Shown: positions 1-12,411 of the stretch, in pieces | Position numbering within the stretch: the first letter of the stretch is position 1 | How the letters are laid out: each line of letters starts with the position of its first letter | DNA from: Quercus robur | Taxonomy: Eukaryota > Streptophyta > Magnoliopsida > Fagales > Fagaceae | Assembly: GCF_932294415.1 (NCBI RefSeq) | Contig: NC_065536.1 | Coordinates: 46,287,854-46,351,853 of the forward strand | Length of the DNA: 64,000 nt | Direction: 5' to 3' | Notes under the pieces: model-generated | Told to the model about the DNA's origin: nothing | Databases searched by the model: none | Seen by the model: only the letters and a program-made list of their open reading frames with translations | Translations under genes and position numbers: made by a program

Positions 1-1929
1 TCTCACGTCTACACAAAAATAAAATAAAATCTCCTATTTCACATTTTTTAAAAACCCTGATTTGACAACTCCAATTAAAACCAATGGGCACTCATTTTAA
101 GGGAAAAGACAAAGTCATCCCCAATAATTAGTAACATGTTCTTTGCTTATGAAGACATTTCTAAAACCAAGTCTCGCAGCTCAAATCCATAAAAGTATTA
201 GGATATCCTTAGTTTTTCCCACTAGTTTCAGTAGCTGCCAAATTGTTAATGAAATTATTAAAAATTAAACCTATGTAGATGCCTATATATAAAATAGAAT
301 AAAAATAGCACGATTTTACATCCCCATGTTTCAACTTTCAACCCAATATATATTATACACAAGATGTCATATCGCATGTTTCATGTTTGCATGTGATGAT
401 CACCAGAAGTGTACGTGGTCATCAGATGTAAGGCGCTCATGTTTGCATGTCGACAAAATGATCGGAATTTGCCTAATATTTTTATCTGGTCATGCATAAT
501 TATTAGAAGCCTTTTTTTTTGTTTTTTAACTTTTTTTGTTTTATAACTTAGCCCAATGAAAGGGAAGAAAGGACGAGATTTGAACGAATATGTTGTCCTC
601 ATCAGGTGTGGTACTATCCACCTGCGCTCTGGGGAACTTTCATGTGGGTTGAACATTTAAGATTTGAGCAGTTTCCTTCTAAAAGCAATATTCTAACAAG
701 GTTGAAATACATCTATCGTCCCTAAGGTTTACTTCTTAAGCACTTTCAATCCCAAAAGTTTTAAATGAGTGGTATTGATTTCTGAAGTTTAAAAAATAAG
801 TGTTATCGATTATTAGGTTAATTTTCCTAGTTTTCTTACTTTTGTGTCTTACAAATGGCAATGGCATGCATGGCGCTCTTTTTTTCTTTTTCTTTTTTTC
901 TTAAATTATATGGTCACATTTTCATTAAATAATTACACATCATCATCTGATCCGGTTCTAATCCAACCCCATCATAAACCCAGCAGCTTTCATTCAAAAC
1001 ATCCCCAAATCTTCCATATATATATATATATATAAATAGCAGCAAAGCTAAAAGAAAGTTCAATTAAAATCCAATTTTGTACCATGTGTCTAAATTTATA
1101 TGAAAATCATATCATAATAATCCACTTAAGTTTGTGTCATGTATCCACTTAAGTTTTTTTAATTTTTGTGCCAAATGAATTAAAGACTGTAAAATACTAA
1201 TAATTTAATATTAATGAACTATGAAATTTTAAATTTTAAATATTAAAAATAAAAATAAAAACCAATCACATATGCTCAATAAAAATCATCACACAACAAA
1301 GATCACCACACATTCTATCTTATTAAAAAATAGAAAAAAAAAATGATTATAAGTAGTATTAAATTTAGGTAAGAATTTTAATATGTGACTAATTATGTTT
1401 ATTTTTTTTTTTTAAATGACTAATTATTTATATTTTTATGATAAAATTGTGTTTAATTTTAAATATGTCTATGGATTTGCATAGATTACATGCTAGTATT
1501 TATAAAACAAGCCGATAGATGGTCTCCCAAATGCTCAATCTCCATGATAATTGAGGATAATTTAGCTACTAATATTGCAATGATGGGTTGGTATGGAATG
1601 GGCTCAGAAGTGACCCAGAAGGAGAACGTGAGTTGAAAAACTAAAAAGAAAGAGTTCCAAAAAAAAAAAAAAAAAAAGGAAAAAGGCACACACCAATAGA
1701 TAAATACAGGCTCTTAGGTAAGGAAAATAACAGAAAAAGTTAATGAAAATACCAATAATGATTTTTTTTAAATTTCAAAAATCAACCGCATTCATTTGAA
1801 ACTTTATAGACAAAAATATTTATTAGATAAATTTTGGAATCAACAATATATTTTGGCCTTCTAATAATGCTACACCATCCACAATTCACAACTTTTTCAT
1901 TGAATTCATTTTGATTAAACCTAAACTTA
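1..1929. other. AT-rich intergenic DNA, no gene seen
   Basis: I see no coding region, RNA gene or complete mobile element here. The stretch holds poly-A/T runs and a short TA repeat near 1016-1034. The few open frames are short, low-complexity and lack recognisable domains. Confidence 0.6.
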
Positions 1930-2142
1930 GGGTCTATTTGAATACTGTTTATTGCTGAAAATTGAAAACTGAAAACACTATAGCAAAATAATTTTTAAAT
2001 ATGTAAATAGTGCCGTGAGACCCAGTTTTAAAATTATTTTTACTAAAAAAAAAGTACTTGTAGGTCTCGTAAATAGTGCATGAAACCCACTAAAAAAAAC
2101 GCACCTACTAAAAAACGCACAAAACGCATTTACCAAACTCAC
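1930..2142 (-). mobile_element. short non-autonomous element (MITE-like), copy 1
   Basis: A 213-bp segment bounded by GGGTCTATTTG and CAAACTCAC is flanked on both sides by ACTTA (1925-1929 and 2143-2147), which looks like a 5-bp target duplication. Its reverse complement matches 15022-15280: both contain the stretch around AAAATTATTTTGCTACAGTG-TTTTCAGTTTTCAA and end in a CCAAACGGACCC-like terminus. Two copies in opposite orientation 13 kb apart support a dispersed element. No coding capacity is visible. The superfamily is not certain because the terminal inverted repeat is short. Confidence 0.6.
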
Positions 2143-4328
2143 ACTTAAAAGAACTAAATATTGGACCAAAGTTTGTACTTTTTGATCCACTAATTTATAA
2201 TTTGTTTTCTTTTCTTCTTTTCTTCTTGTTAGTATACCATGATTAATTAATTAGAACTAAAATAATCTAATCGGCCTTATATTTATATGTTAATTCTTCT
2301 TTTTCTGTGAAAAACAATTTGTATTTAATTTTATGAGTTAAGAGTAAAATTCATGGTCAACACTAATAAGGGGAAGGGTTTGCAGTGAAAATGTTAAAGA
2401 AATTGGGTCAGACTGGGTAGCCCAATCAACAGAGGTCATTGTTAGTTCGTCTCTGAGAACATAAGCACGCTTGTTTGGTTCGATTTCGACCAAAGTACAC
2501 ATGCATAGGAAATTACGAATTCAGAGAAAAAATGGATAGATAGAGTTAAAAAGCAACAGAAACAACGCACTCCACACTTTTGCATGTCACCATACCCTAA
2601 ATATTCCGTTCTTTTCTATTCTTTTTTTTTTTATTTCTTCTTCTTCACTGCTTCCCACTCACCATCATCACTAAAACCTCATCATCATTTCCAACTCTTT
2701 ATTTTAATCTTTCTTATATATATTCATATTTGTTTATACTCTCCTTTTACTGCTTGGCCGGCTGGTTCTTAAAGATAGCTTTCTTTAGACAACCTACCAC
2801 TTTCTTCCTTTTTATCATTATTTTGATACAAGCTGTGATTATTAGTTTTACTACCTAAAGAGTACTTGCAATTACACTCATATTGACTTGGAGATCACCT
2901 TTTCCGCTTTCTTTTTCTTCCTTTTCCACTACTCTCTCTCTCTCTCTCAGCCAGTTAGGTTTGGGTCTCAAATGGGTACGACTGAAGTCACCCAAATCCA
3001 GCCCACTTACAAGATATGTTTGCATGAGATATATCTAATCGGATATTTCAATGATTATCATGCTATGCTAATTATATATGAAAACACTGTGCAATAACAG
3101 TGGAAAAATCTTTAATCTATCATCTCAACCCTATATTTTCTGAGTTTATCTCAAGTCCTCCATGCTTCCACATATTTGAATAGTTGGAGTTCACTGTTTG
3201 TATATTTCCAGTCCCTTTCAACATTAACAAAACAATAATGATCTTCAGACATTACAAGTAGCATGTATTGTTTTCAAATTTTTCTTATAGTTGCAATTAT
3301 TCAAAAGGCAAAAATTTTACGTAAATATTTAATTTATACTCAACTATACTTGGCCTAACCTTCTAGTGCTCTTCCTTTTACTGCTGCCAACCGTATTCAC
3401 ATTAATTTCACTAAATCCAGCCAAAAACCACCAAAAAAATAATGAATATGGATTCAAACCATTATAAAAATTTCACATTGATATAAAATACAGCATCAAA
3501 CTTAATCTCATTCATATTCGAATTATATTATATATATGTACCATGAAAAACACAAAATAAAAAAAATAAATAAATAAAAAAGCAATATTATAAGTATTGA
3601 AACCACTTTTGCATGTTAAGTGGCCTTGGAAGGTAATCAAACCTTTTTGTCTTTCCTTCCGTCTCACTCCTAGTAGTTAATGGTTTTCATGTCCGATAGG
3701 GCATCTTTTGTGAATGCTCAAATATGTTAATGATTACCATATATCAATTATTATTACTTAAAAGTAAACAATGATTTTCTAGAGATAGAACCATATCACA
3801 GTTAATGAGTTAAAAACTGTCAATGTGAATAACTACACACTGATACACTAAAGAAAGAGAGAGAGAAACACAAAAAGGAAAAGTTATATATTTGAATAGA
3901 TACAAAACTTGCGTGGTGGTTTTTTTTAACAGTGAACGCATTCCTTAGTGGATGTCTACATGTATCAATGAAAGTAAATTAATTCATTGAGTTCACATAG
4001 AATTTTAAACAGTCCTTATATCTCATATCAATTTGATATGAGTTCAATGAGTTGAATATTTGTCGCCAAAATCAATTGTTCAATGTTCATAACCCATGAG
4101 GTTTTCTTGATATTCTTTGACTATGACCAATATCTCTCCCAAAATTTAGTGTTACGTAATCACCACATCTCTGCAGTGATCAGAAACCAAATTCTACTGC
4201 CTTACTTAACCCACCTGCAGCTTCACGACGTGTTGTCAAATTATAATGGTCATTACATTAAAAAACAATAAATAAACAAATAGAGGACAAAAAATAATAT
4301 TGTAAGTTCCGTTTATCATTATCCCTAT
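2143..4328. other. AT-rich intergenic DNA, no gene seen
   Basis: Only simple-sequence tracts are seen, including a CT run at about 2932-2949. There is no open frame with a recognisable domain. Confidence 0.55.
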
Positions 4329-4840
4329 CACTACAAAATTGACCTATAGCCGCGTTTTTCTAGGCCACGTTTTCAAATATGGGCTAAACCCCGTGACTAT
4401 AGGCCTGAGGGGTTTATGGCCGCACTTTTACAAACGCGGCCTAAGACCAGGACCTATGACCGCGTCATGGCCTAAGGTGAAATCTATAGCCGCGTTTAAA
4501 ACGTGACTATAGGATCGGACCAATGGCTGCGTTTAAAACATGGCTATAGGTGAAAGCTATAGCAGCGTTTAAAACGTGGCTCTAGGATCGAACCAATGGC
4601 CACGTTTTAAACGCGACTATAGTTCTATCCTATAACCGCGTTTTAAACGCAGCTAAAACATGTTTTCAAAGCTGTTAGTAAGGGTCCTATAGCTACGTTT
4701 TAAATGTGGCTATAGGCCATAGATATAGCCGCGTTTTTTAAATGTGGCTATATTTGTCACCTATAACCACGTTTAAAACGCGGCTACAACCCTCTAAATA
4801 TTTTTTGAATTTGTCTATAGCCGCATTTTAAAAACGTGGC

Positions 4841-4873
<33 letters not shown>
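4329..4873. mobile_element. CACTA-type element remnant with subterminal repeats
   Basis: The left end reads CACTACAAAA, the canonical terminus of En/Spm (CACTA) transposons. It is followed by about 500 bp of clustered GCCGCGTTTTAAACGCGGC-like palindromes in both orientations, separated by CTATAG motifs. The same subterminal repeat fills the complete element at 11086-13457, so the two belong to one family. The right side runs into a poly-T tract (about 4846-4873) and then CCTTTCTAG rather than the expected GTAGTG, and no matching 3-bp duplication of the left flank TAT is seen. The right terminus is therefore lost or mutated. There is no transposase coding region. Confidence 0.75.
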
Positions 4874-4957
4874 CCTTTCTAGGCCAGATGGTGAATGCAT
4901 TTACACACTGCTATAATTTTTACAAACACTACTATAAAAAACCTATCACAATAAGTT

Positions 4958-5043
4958 TTCCAGCTTGTTGTTTCCTTTGAAATTCTGGCTTATTGCATGC
5001 AACAAAATAACAAGCCGGAATTTCAAAGGAATATCAAGCTGGA
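4958..5043. other. imperfect 86-nt foldback (hairpin-forming repeat)
   Basis: Arms 4958-4994 and about 5006-5043 are nearly complementary; both arms read TTCCAGCTTG at the outside and CCTTTGAAATTC in the middle. They are separated by a loop of about 12 nt centred on GCATGCAA. The arm length (about 37 bp with few mismatches) is compatible with a small-RNA precursor or a very small MITE. AACCTATCACAA on the left and AACCTGTCACAA on the right form a near-direct repeat close to the hairpin. Nothing in the sequence shows expression. Confidence 0.5.
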
Positions 5044-8000
5044 ATTTTCTCAAACCTGTCACAATTTCAATCAATCTTTAAGGAATACGGGAAAATTATC
5101 AATCTTTAAGGAATATGCAATTCAATATAGCAACAAAATGGAGGAAAGTTTAGGATCCATTTGACACAAAAAAAATGCAGCAAGCATCACACATGATTAT
5201 GGTTATACCTCAACTGCAAACATTACGCACATGACTATCTCTAACTTCCTATGGCTATCCCGGATGCTTCTAGGGGTGCCTTCCCATCTCCAAGCTCTTG
5301 TCTACAAGTGGGGCATCGGTTTACAGGTAGAAAACAGTTTATGTCCATAATGGCACTGCAAAAATATAAAGGCACCAGTCAGCTATTTCGAACCAAGCAG
5401 AGAACTAAGAAGAACATAAGTTACTTCATATTAATATAGGGTCTCATTCGTATTTATCCATGCTCCATTATAAGGTGGTTCTTATGGTTCATTTGTTGCA
5501 ACTTATTTTAGCTTATTCAGTCTATTTTTCTCATTAAAATTTTATTATTTAGGTATAACAATATTTTTGTCCAACTTTTTTTTTTTTTTTTTTGAAAGGG
5601 GAATTATCATTTATGTATTCATAAGAAATAAATCCTGATACATAGCTTCCACAGCAACTTGAGCCACCTCATCCATCCAATACATGTCCTCATCTAGCAT
5701 TCTAGCATATTAATCAATGAAATTCTCTCAAACAGGTACAAAGTACAATTTTTACAAATATTATATTAATTAAATAATTTAAAAAATAAAAAAATTAAAC
5801 ATGTATAATTTTTTTTATAAAAAATCTTATACATATGATATGAAATGGGAAAGTATGTAGCTAGACTTATTAGTTATAATACCTTAAATCCCAATAAATT
5901 TTCTTCTCAAAAAAATTCCAATAATTTTTTAATAAATAAAATAATTTTTAAAGTATATTGTTTCTATAATAACGTATGGTTATTTAAATTTATTTTAATA
6001 GAATTACAATCTCATTAGCGATAAGTTGTATATGCCAATGAATTAGACAATCATAAAATCATGATGGATACCATCATCTTAACAATTATTTGAAGTAATA
6101 AAAGGAAAAAAAATAATAATAGTTTTAGTCCTTACACTTTATAGTTTGTAATTTAAATAAAGATAATTAACTTTTTAATTATTATTTATTTTTGTATTTG
6201 TATAATACCTAAATATTGTTATTTAAAGATAGGTTTAAAATATATAAAAAATCAATATATTTACACAATTTTTTAATTTTAAGAATTTTTTTTCTTTTTA
6301 TAGAATACATATTAAGGTTATAAAATACTTAACTTACATTTTAAATTGTTTTGAAGTACTCTTTCATATGTTCCATATATGGTGGGAATATCATATAGAA
6401 GAAGAAGAAAAAATAATAATAATAACAAAAGGGTGCACTTTCTAACAATGGCACTAACCACCCTAGGGTCATTATTACCTCCCCATGAGGGTTGTTTTTG
6501 TAGTATGTGTATCTATTATTACATCTAGGCGCACTCAATCTTCATATATACCATCTGTTACACCGCACATAATAATCCAACCATTATTATTATTATGATT
6601 ATTTAATATTCATTTGTAAACACTTTTTAAGAGATTTTAAGTGGGTAATTGGTGATTTTGAAGGAAGAGATTTTACTTTTTTGACATTTAGTGAGCATTG
6701 TCCATTCATCTATTAGATGCTAAAAAGCCTTTTCCACGTAAACGCTAATTGACATTTATGCAGAAAGTGATCATTAAAGTGCTCTTCAGCCATTCCACAC
6801 TTGTATATACCAACAACCAATAATAACCTAGTTAACAACGTCTATTGTTTTGTGATTTTTACTTTTTAGAGTTAAATTGTAATTTGAGTCCCTACTACTA
6901 CTACGTAGCACTATAATAAAAAAATATTTTTCTAATTATTCATTGGTCTTGGACCTTCGAGGTCCAAATCTTCGGTGGCAAATTTCAAACGAAACAAAAA
7001 CAGATAGAGACCAATCTAGTTGCCTAGAGTTGCGTGCTATACTCCGTTAATAGTCAGCCTCGAAAACATGGGAGACTCGCTGATTTCCGAGCATTTGGAA
7101 TAACAATGATGATCAAAAGACAAACAGCAAATGCGCATGATACAGAGGAAGGAGGGCAATGGGCAGTGGTGCTACGCATATCAAATTTTCACAAATAATT
7201 TAACAACTTAACGGATATCTTAGCCCATGGTTAATAAACCATATTAAAGAAAAAAAAATATTGACATCATTTTTATGAGAAATATAAAAAATTATTAACA
7301 AAATTAATTATTTTATCATTTTCTCTTAAAATATTTCTAAAAAAAAACTCCTAAACTATTGTCTTTAGGCATTTTTTAACATTTCCCTTCATGAAAAATA
7401 TAAAAAATTAAATAAAATCAATTACTTTTTTTCTTCTTTTATAAAAATTTTCTAAGAATATTTCATAGAGGAATACTATTAAAGCATATGATACCATTTC
7501 CATTTATAATAAACTCTAATGGTAAGTTATTATTAGTTTTTATTTGAGTGTGCATTGGCATCAATTTATTTAACATTTTGTTGATCGTTCTTATTGAAAG
7601 TATACTAAAATATACTTATATTTTGAAAAAATGAGAAAAAATATGGTTTTATAAAGTTAGTAAAAAGCTAACCAAAACAAATTGAATACAAACAGTAAAG
7701 TTTATTACTAATGTCATTTTTTTTTATGTATTATTAATAATTTGTCATTTAATTTTTGCTGTGAAAATATTATAGCCCTAATTTTTTTAATAAATTTAAT
7801 TCGATAGCTGAGGCTCATGATAACGGCGTAAGCCTCGAAATTCCCGACAAGGGATGGCCATAAAATTCCACGCTTTGCATGGACGTGCGTGGGCTGGGCC
7901 TGTTATGGGCCCCACTTCCTGACTGCGCGTGCAAAGCCGGACTTCATGGGGGGCTCTCCTGTGGGCCCATTCTCAACACGTACTCTCTTTCTCTTTCTCT

Positions 8001-9379
8001 TCTCTTTCGCTGTGCGTCTCTAATTTTCTATTACCACCACCACCATCATTATGATCAATTTATTTTACTAATCCCACATTGCCTTCAATTTTTTAAGTGT
8101 TGAACATGTCCTTTGTGGCTTCGATTCCTGTTTTCTAATTATTTAATTGTGTCATTATGTATAAGTTAAATAAAGCTTTTATCCTGTTCTCTACTTTTTG
8201 TTTATAATTTGCACTAAAGTTGTACAATGAAAATTTATTTTTGTTTCTTTCTCGAAATCCTTTTTTTTTTTTTTTTTAAATTCTATATGGGTCCCTTTTT
8301 TCTCATTGAAAAATGTTGCTCGTGAAATATATAAATTTAGCTACTTGTACCTTTTTTTGGTTTGGGGGGGTTTCTTTTCCAAGTTGAAACATTGATGGGC
8401 ATGTCATGGTTGAGTCACGTCGACGTTTGATTAGTCATCAAAAGTAAAAAATGTAGTAATGAGAATGTGAATCTTGCCAGTGCCAATGACTCCCCACTTA
8501 TAAGATAAGATGGATAGCTTTATATTTTGTAAGTTGTAATACGACTGCTAAGATCTTGACAGGATGGCTCATCTTTGGTAAGGTCAACTAAACAAAAGGA
8601 AACCATGGGCACATCGTACACGAATGGTAGGTTGGATAAATTTATCTATGACTATATACGATGTTTTAGTGTGAACCAAAACCATATTTGGGTTGGATAT
8701 AACAACTTTTTTTCTTAGTTTTTAGTCATTTTACAAGGAAGCTATGACCCCTCTCAAATAAATAAAATAAAAAAATATTTAAAGATATGAGATTTTAAAT
8801 TTCGACAATAAATTTAGGCTAGGGCGCCCTCCAAAATTTAAAGGTGGCCCAAAAAGTTCCAAAAATAAAATGGTTTATATAACCCCTTCCTATTGTGTGG
8901 GGTTACCCTTCATCCACCAAAGTAGGCCCAGAGAGAGCGGGCCTAAGGCAATTACCCACCAAACTAGACCTAGGAAACTGACTAAGAGTTTGTTGATCGG
9001 AGAATCCCTATGGCATGAGTCCCGAGCAAGCCGATATCACCTCGGGCACACCCTCAAACTTCCCAAGGAGGTATTGGCTGATGATCAATTCAGCCTTACA
9101 CTTGGCCTAACAAGCCCAAAATTTGGGACTTAGAGGAGTCACTACTCCTATGGATTAACGGTCGAATGAGGTAGAGTAAGATTGAATAGAGAAGATATTC
9201 GTAAAGGAAAAAAAGTGTTGTCATCTCTACATTAATTGATTTCACCTACATATAACCACAAGCATTAAATGCTTAATGATGTCCTTAGGAACAACAATGC
9301 AATGTTAGGCTTACTCGTTGTTTGCAAGCCTAACGATGGCATTCTTGATTTGACAAAGACCCACTACCTCGCCCGTACC
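5044..9379. other. intergenic DNA with a short GC-rich promoter-like patch
   Basis: No gene is supported. The stretch is AT-rich except for about 7850-7980, where TGGGCC/GGGCCC motifs (site II-like) precede a CT-rich tract (7985-8010). That arrangement resembles a plant promoter, but no recognisable coding sequence follows it. From about 8840 to 9379 the base composition changes and resembles retrotransposon LTR or untranslated sequence, but I could not find a partner copy or boundaries. Confidence 0.4.
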
Positions 9380-9987
9380 TAGGGGTGTTCACCAAATCAT
9401 AAAAATTGCACCAAAATTGCCTGCAAAATAGCATAACTACACTGCACCGCAAGTAACAGTGCACTGCACCACATGTTGCAGTACAGTTTGAGATTTTATA
9501 TATAATAAGAAAACTGCATAAACCACACTGCACCGCACCGTACCCTCTTTATATATTAATATATTATTAATAATTTAATAACCCTAGTTTTCAACCAAAA
9601 AAAAAAAAATTAATAACCCTAGTAAGTGTTGATTAGAAAAACCAGCCCAAAATTATTTTAAAAAATAAATAAATAAAAACTAGCTCAATAGTTTAAAACT
9701 TGGCCTAAAATAAAGGAAAAAATTAGTTTTGTGCTAGGCAAGAAAAGCTCAAAATTTGAAAAATATACCGGCTTCAAATTGTATCTTATATATCGTACCG
9801 CACATGTGATCGCAAAAATGAGGTGCGATGCAGTTATAATTTGGACTAAACTCGAAACCACACTGCACCGCATATGTGACCGTAAAAATGAGGTGTGGTG
9901 CGGTTATGATTTTGGCTAAACCACACTGGATAGTGCGGTGTTAAAAATGGCCCAAAACCACACCGCACCGCACCACGAACACCCCTA
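9380..9987. mobile_element. hAT-type non-autonomous element (608 bp)
   Basis: The ends are TAGGGGTGTTC and GAACACCCCTA, an 11-bp perfect terminal inverted repeat of a kind common in plant hAT elements. The flanks CCCGTACC (9372-9379) and CCCTACC (from 9988) look like an 8-bp target duplication with one base lost. The interior has repeated ACACTGCACCGCA motifs and a degenerate tandem repeat around GTGACCGTAAAAATGAGGTG (9800-9915). The short open frames on both strands in this area follow from those repeats and have no domain. No transposase is present. Confidence 0.75.
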
Positions 9988-10019
9988 CCCTACCTGCTTA
10001 GGATTTCAAACCTTCATTT

Positions 10020-10165
10020 CCTATAAATATTGGGGCCAAAGAAACACTTGGGGGGGGGGGGGGGGGTAAGGAGAAGAGAAAGTGAAGGAAAGGGAATCGG
10101 GGCCAAAGAAACACTTTGGGGTGGGGGGGGGGGGTGTAAGGAGGAGAGAAAGTGAAGGGAAAAAA
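10020..10165. repeat. two-copy tandem duplication with poly-G tracts
   Basis: The segment GGGGCCAAAGAAACACTT followed by a poly-G run and AGGAGAGAAAGTGAAGG occurs twice in tandem (about 10031-10093 and 10100-10160). The G runs differ in length, as expected from slippage. CTATAAATATT just upstream (10021-10031) resembles a TATA box and may belong to a retrotransposon LTR remnant, but I cannot define one. Confidence 0.6.
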
Positions 10166-11110
10166 AAAAAGTAGAATGCTTAAGAGAGTAGAAACACAAG
10201 TGAAGGAAAGGGAATCTCTTCGGAATTCTAAGGGCCCGTTTGGTTTAGATATGACTTAGTTTTCATAACTCATAACTCAAACTCAAAACCCATAACTCAT
10301 AACCCAAACTCCACTATCACTCAAAAACTCTAAAATTTTTGTTTGGTAACAAAATCCAGTCACATATCTCAACTTTTAAGTCCATTTTTTGCCAAAATGG
10401 TGGAGCCCACCGATCAATCTTTTTCAACTGTCTTCTTCTCTTACCCGCGTAACTCTTCGCGAAGAACATGAAACCCACACCCAAACCCAATTTCATCATC
10501 ACTACCAACGACAAACCCAAATTCCACTACCATCAACACCAACAATAGCCACACACAAAAAATCCAAAAGAATGCACAGGAAACACACAACCATAACCAA
10601 AAATCCAAACCCACCAACAGCCCTCAACCACAAACATAACCTCCCACAAAAAATCCAAACGAATGCAACAACCTCCACCACAGCCCAAGCCTCAACAACC
10701 ACAACCAAAAATCCAAACCCACCAACACACAAATGCACAAGAAACCCAAACCACAAACATAGCAAACCCAAACTCAAACTCAAAATCCTTAGATTGGAGA
10801 ACCAAATCACGAAATTAGACATAGAGATGAACCGATCTGGCAAAAGGGATGAGAAAGAGAAAAAAACCACTGAGAGAGAAACTAATCTGGCAAAAGGAGA
10901 AAAGAGACAGAGACAGAGACAGAAACAGAGAGACAGAGAGACAGAGACAGAGACAGAGAGAAAACGAAGGCTTGATCTGGGCTGAGCTTGAACTAATCTC
11001 ATGGTGGCTTGTGGTGGTGGCTAGTAATGGCGATGACTGGTGTGGTGGTGGTGGCTTGTGGAGGAGCAATGAAGGTTCAGTGAGACACTACAAAACGCGG
11101 GGGTCTTGGG

Positions 11111-11935
11111 CCGCGTTTTTTAAGCTGTGGCTATAAAAAACGCGGCCCAAGATGGACTGAAGCCGCGTTTCATAAAAACGAGGCCATAGACAAGTTCTTA
11201 GGCCGCGTTTTTTAAACGTGGCCATAGACGGGACCTTAGGCCGCGTTTATTTGAGCTAAAAACGCGGCCTAAGGACCTCCGTACTTTATTTTTTGGCAAA
11301 TTTTTTTTTTCTTTTCCTTAACTGTGGCCACGTTTAAAAAACGTGGCAATAGACAGGTTCTTAGGCCACGTTTTTTAAACGTGGCCATAGACGGGACCTT
11401 AGGCCGCGTTTAATTGAGCTAAAAACGCGGCCTAAGGACCTCCGTACTTTATTTTTTGGCAAATTTTTTTTTTCTTTTCCTTAACTGTGGCCACGTTTAA
11501 AAAACGTGGCCATAGACAGGTTCTTAGGCCACGTTTTTTAAACGTGGCCATAGACGGGACCTTAGGCCGCGTTTATTTGAGCTAAAAACGCGGCCTAAGG
11601 ACCTCCGTACTTTATTTTTTGGCAAATTTTTTTTTTCTTTTCCTTAACTGTGGCCACGTTTAAAAAACGTGGCCATAGACAGGTTCTTAGGCCACGTTTT
11701 TTAAACGTGGCCATAGACGGGACCTTAGGCCGCGTTTATTTGAGCTAAAAACGCGGCCTAAGGACCTCCGTACTTTATTTTTTGGCAAACTTTTTTTTTC
11801 TTTTCCTTAACTGTGGCCACGTTTTTTAAACGTGGCCATAGACGGGACCTTAGGCCGCGTTTATTTGAGCTAAAAACGCGGCCTAAGGACCTCCGTGTTT
11901 TATTTTTTGACAAACTTTTTTTTTTCTTTCTTTTC
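11111..11935. repeat. 163-bp tandem repeat array within the CACTA element
   Basis: The marker GGACCTCCGT recurs at 11273, 11436, 11599 and 11762 with an exact 163-bp period. It appears once more at 11887 after a shortened unit of 125 bp. Each unit carries several GGCCGCG/GTGGCC inverted motifs and a TTATTTTTTGGCAAA segment. The constant period and very low divergence between units suggest recent amplification or homogenisation. Confidence 0.9.
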
Positions 11936-12061
11936 CTTAACTGGGGCCATTCAATAGTAACCCAAACACCCTAAAACCCCATTTCCCAGAGCCACAAAAC
12001 ATTTCAACCCAGAGCCATTTCGGTCAAAAAAAAAAAAAAAAAAAAAACAAAAACCACAAAA

Positions 12062-12411
12062 ATCGTCGCCGTTGAGCTCAGCCGTCGCCGATGAAGCTCA
12101 ACGGCGACGCCGATCGCCAACGCTCGGCCATAGAACCTACGGCGACGCTCAAGCGTCGCGATCAGCGTCGATCGCGACGCTCAAGCGGCGTCGCGATCGA
12201 CGCTGATCGCGACGCTCCAGCGTCGATCGCGGCGCTCAAGCGGCGTCGCGATCGACGCTGATCGCGACGCTCCAGCGTCGATCGCGGCGCTCAAGCGTCG
12301 CGATCGACGGCGATCGCGACGCTGAAGCGTCGATCGCGGCGCTCAAGCGATGCGATCGACGCCGAGCGTTGGCGATCGGCGTCGATCGCGACGCTTGAGC
12401 GCCGCCGTTGG
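12062..12411. repeat. GC- and CpG-rich palindromic repeat block
   Basis: About 350 bp dominated by GATCGCGACGCT and AGCGTCGATCGCG in both orientations, including a duplicated unit of about 55 bp (about 12186-12240 and 12241-12295). It is very rich in CpG in an otherwise AT-rich window and can form many hairpins. It sits inside the CACTA element, between a spacer with poly-A and a T-rich, intron-like stretch. Confidence 0.8.

Noticed and set aside
10389..11136. 198- and 166-codon overlapping frames on opposite strands
   Set aside because: Low-complexity Thr/Lys/Arg-rich or Leu/Ser/Cys-rich translations of AC- and AGAC-rich repeats; they run across the CACTA insertion point.
12062..12411. Bacterial contamination or a misassembled GC-rich segment
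   Set aside because: It lies inside a CACTA element with exact ends and target duplication and is made of short internal repeats with no bacterial coding frame.
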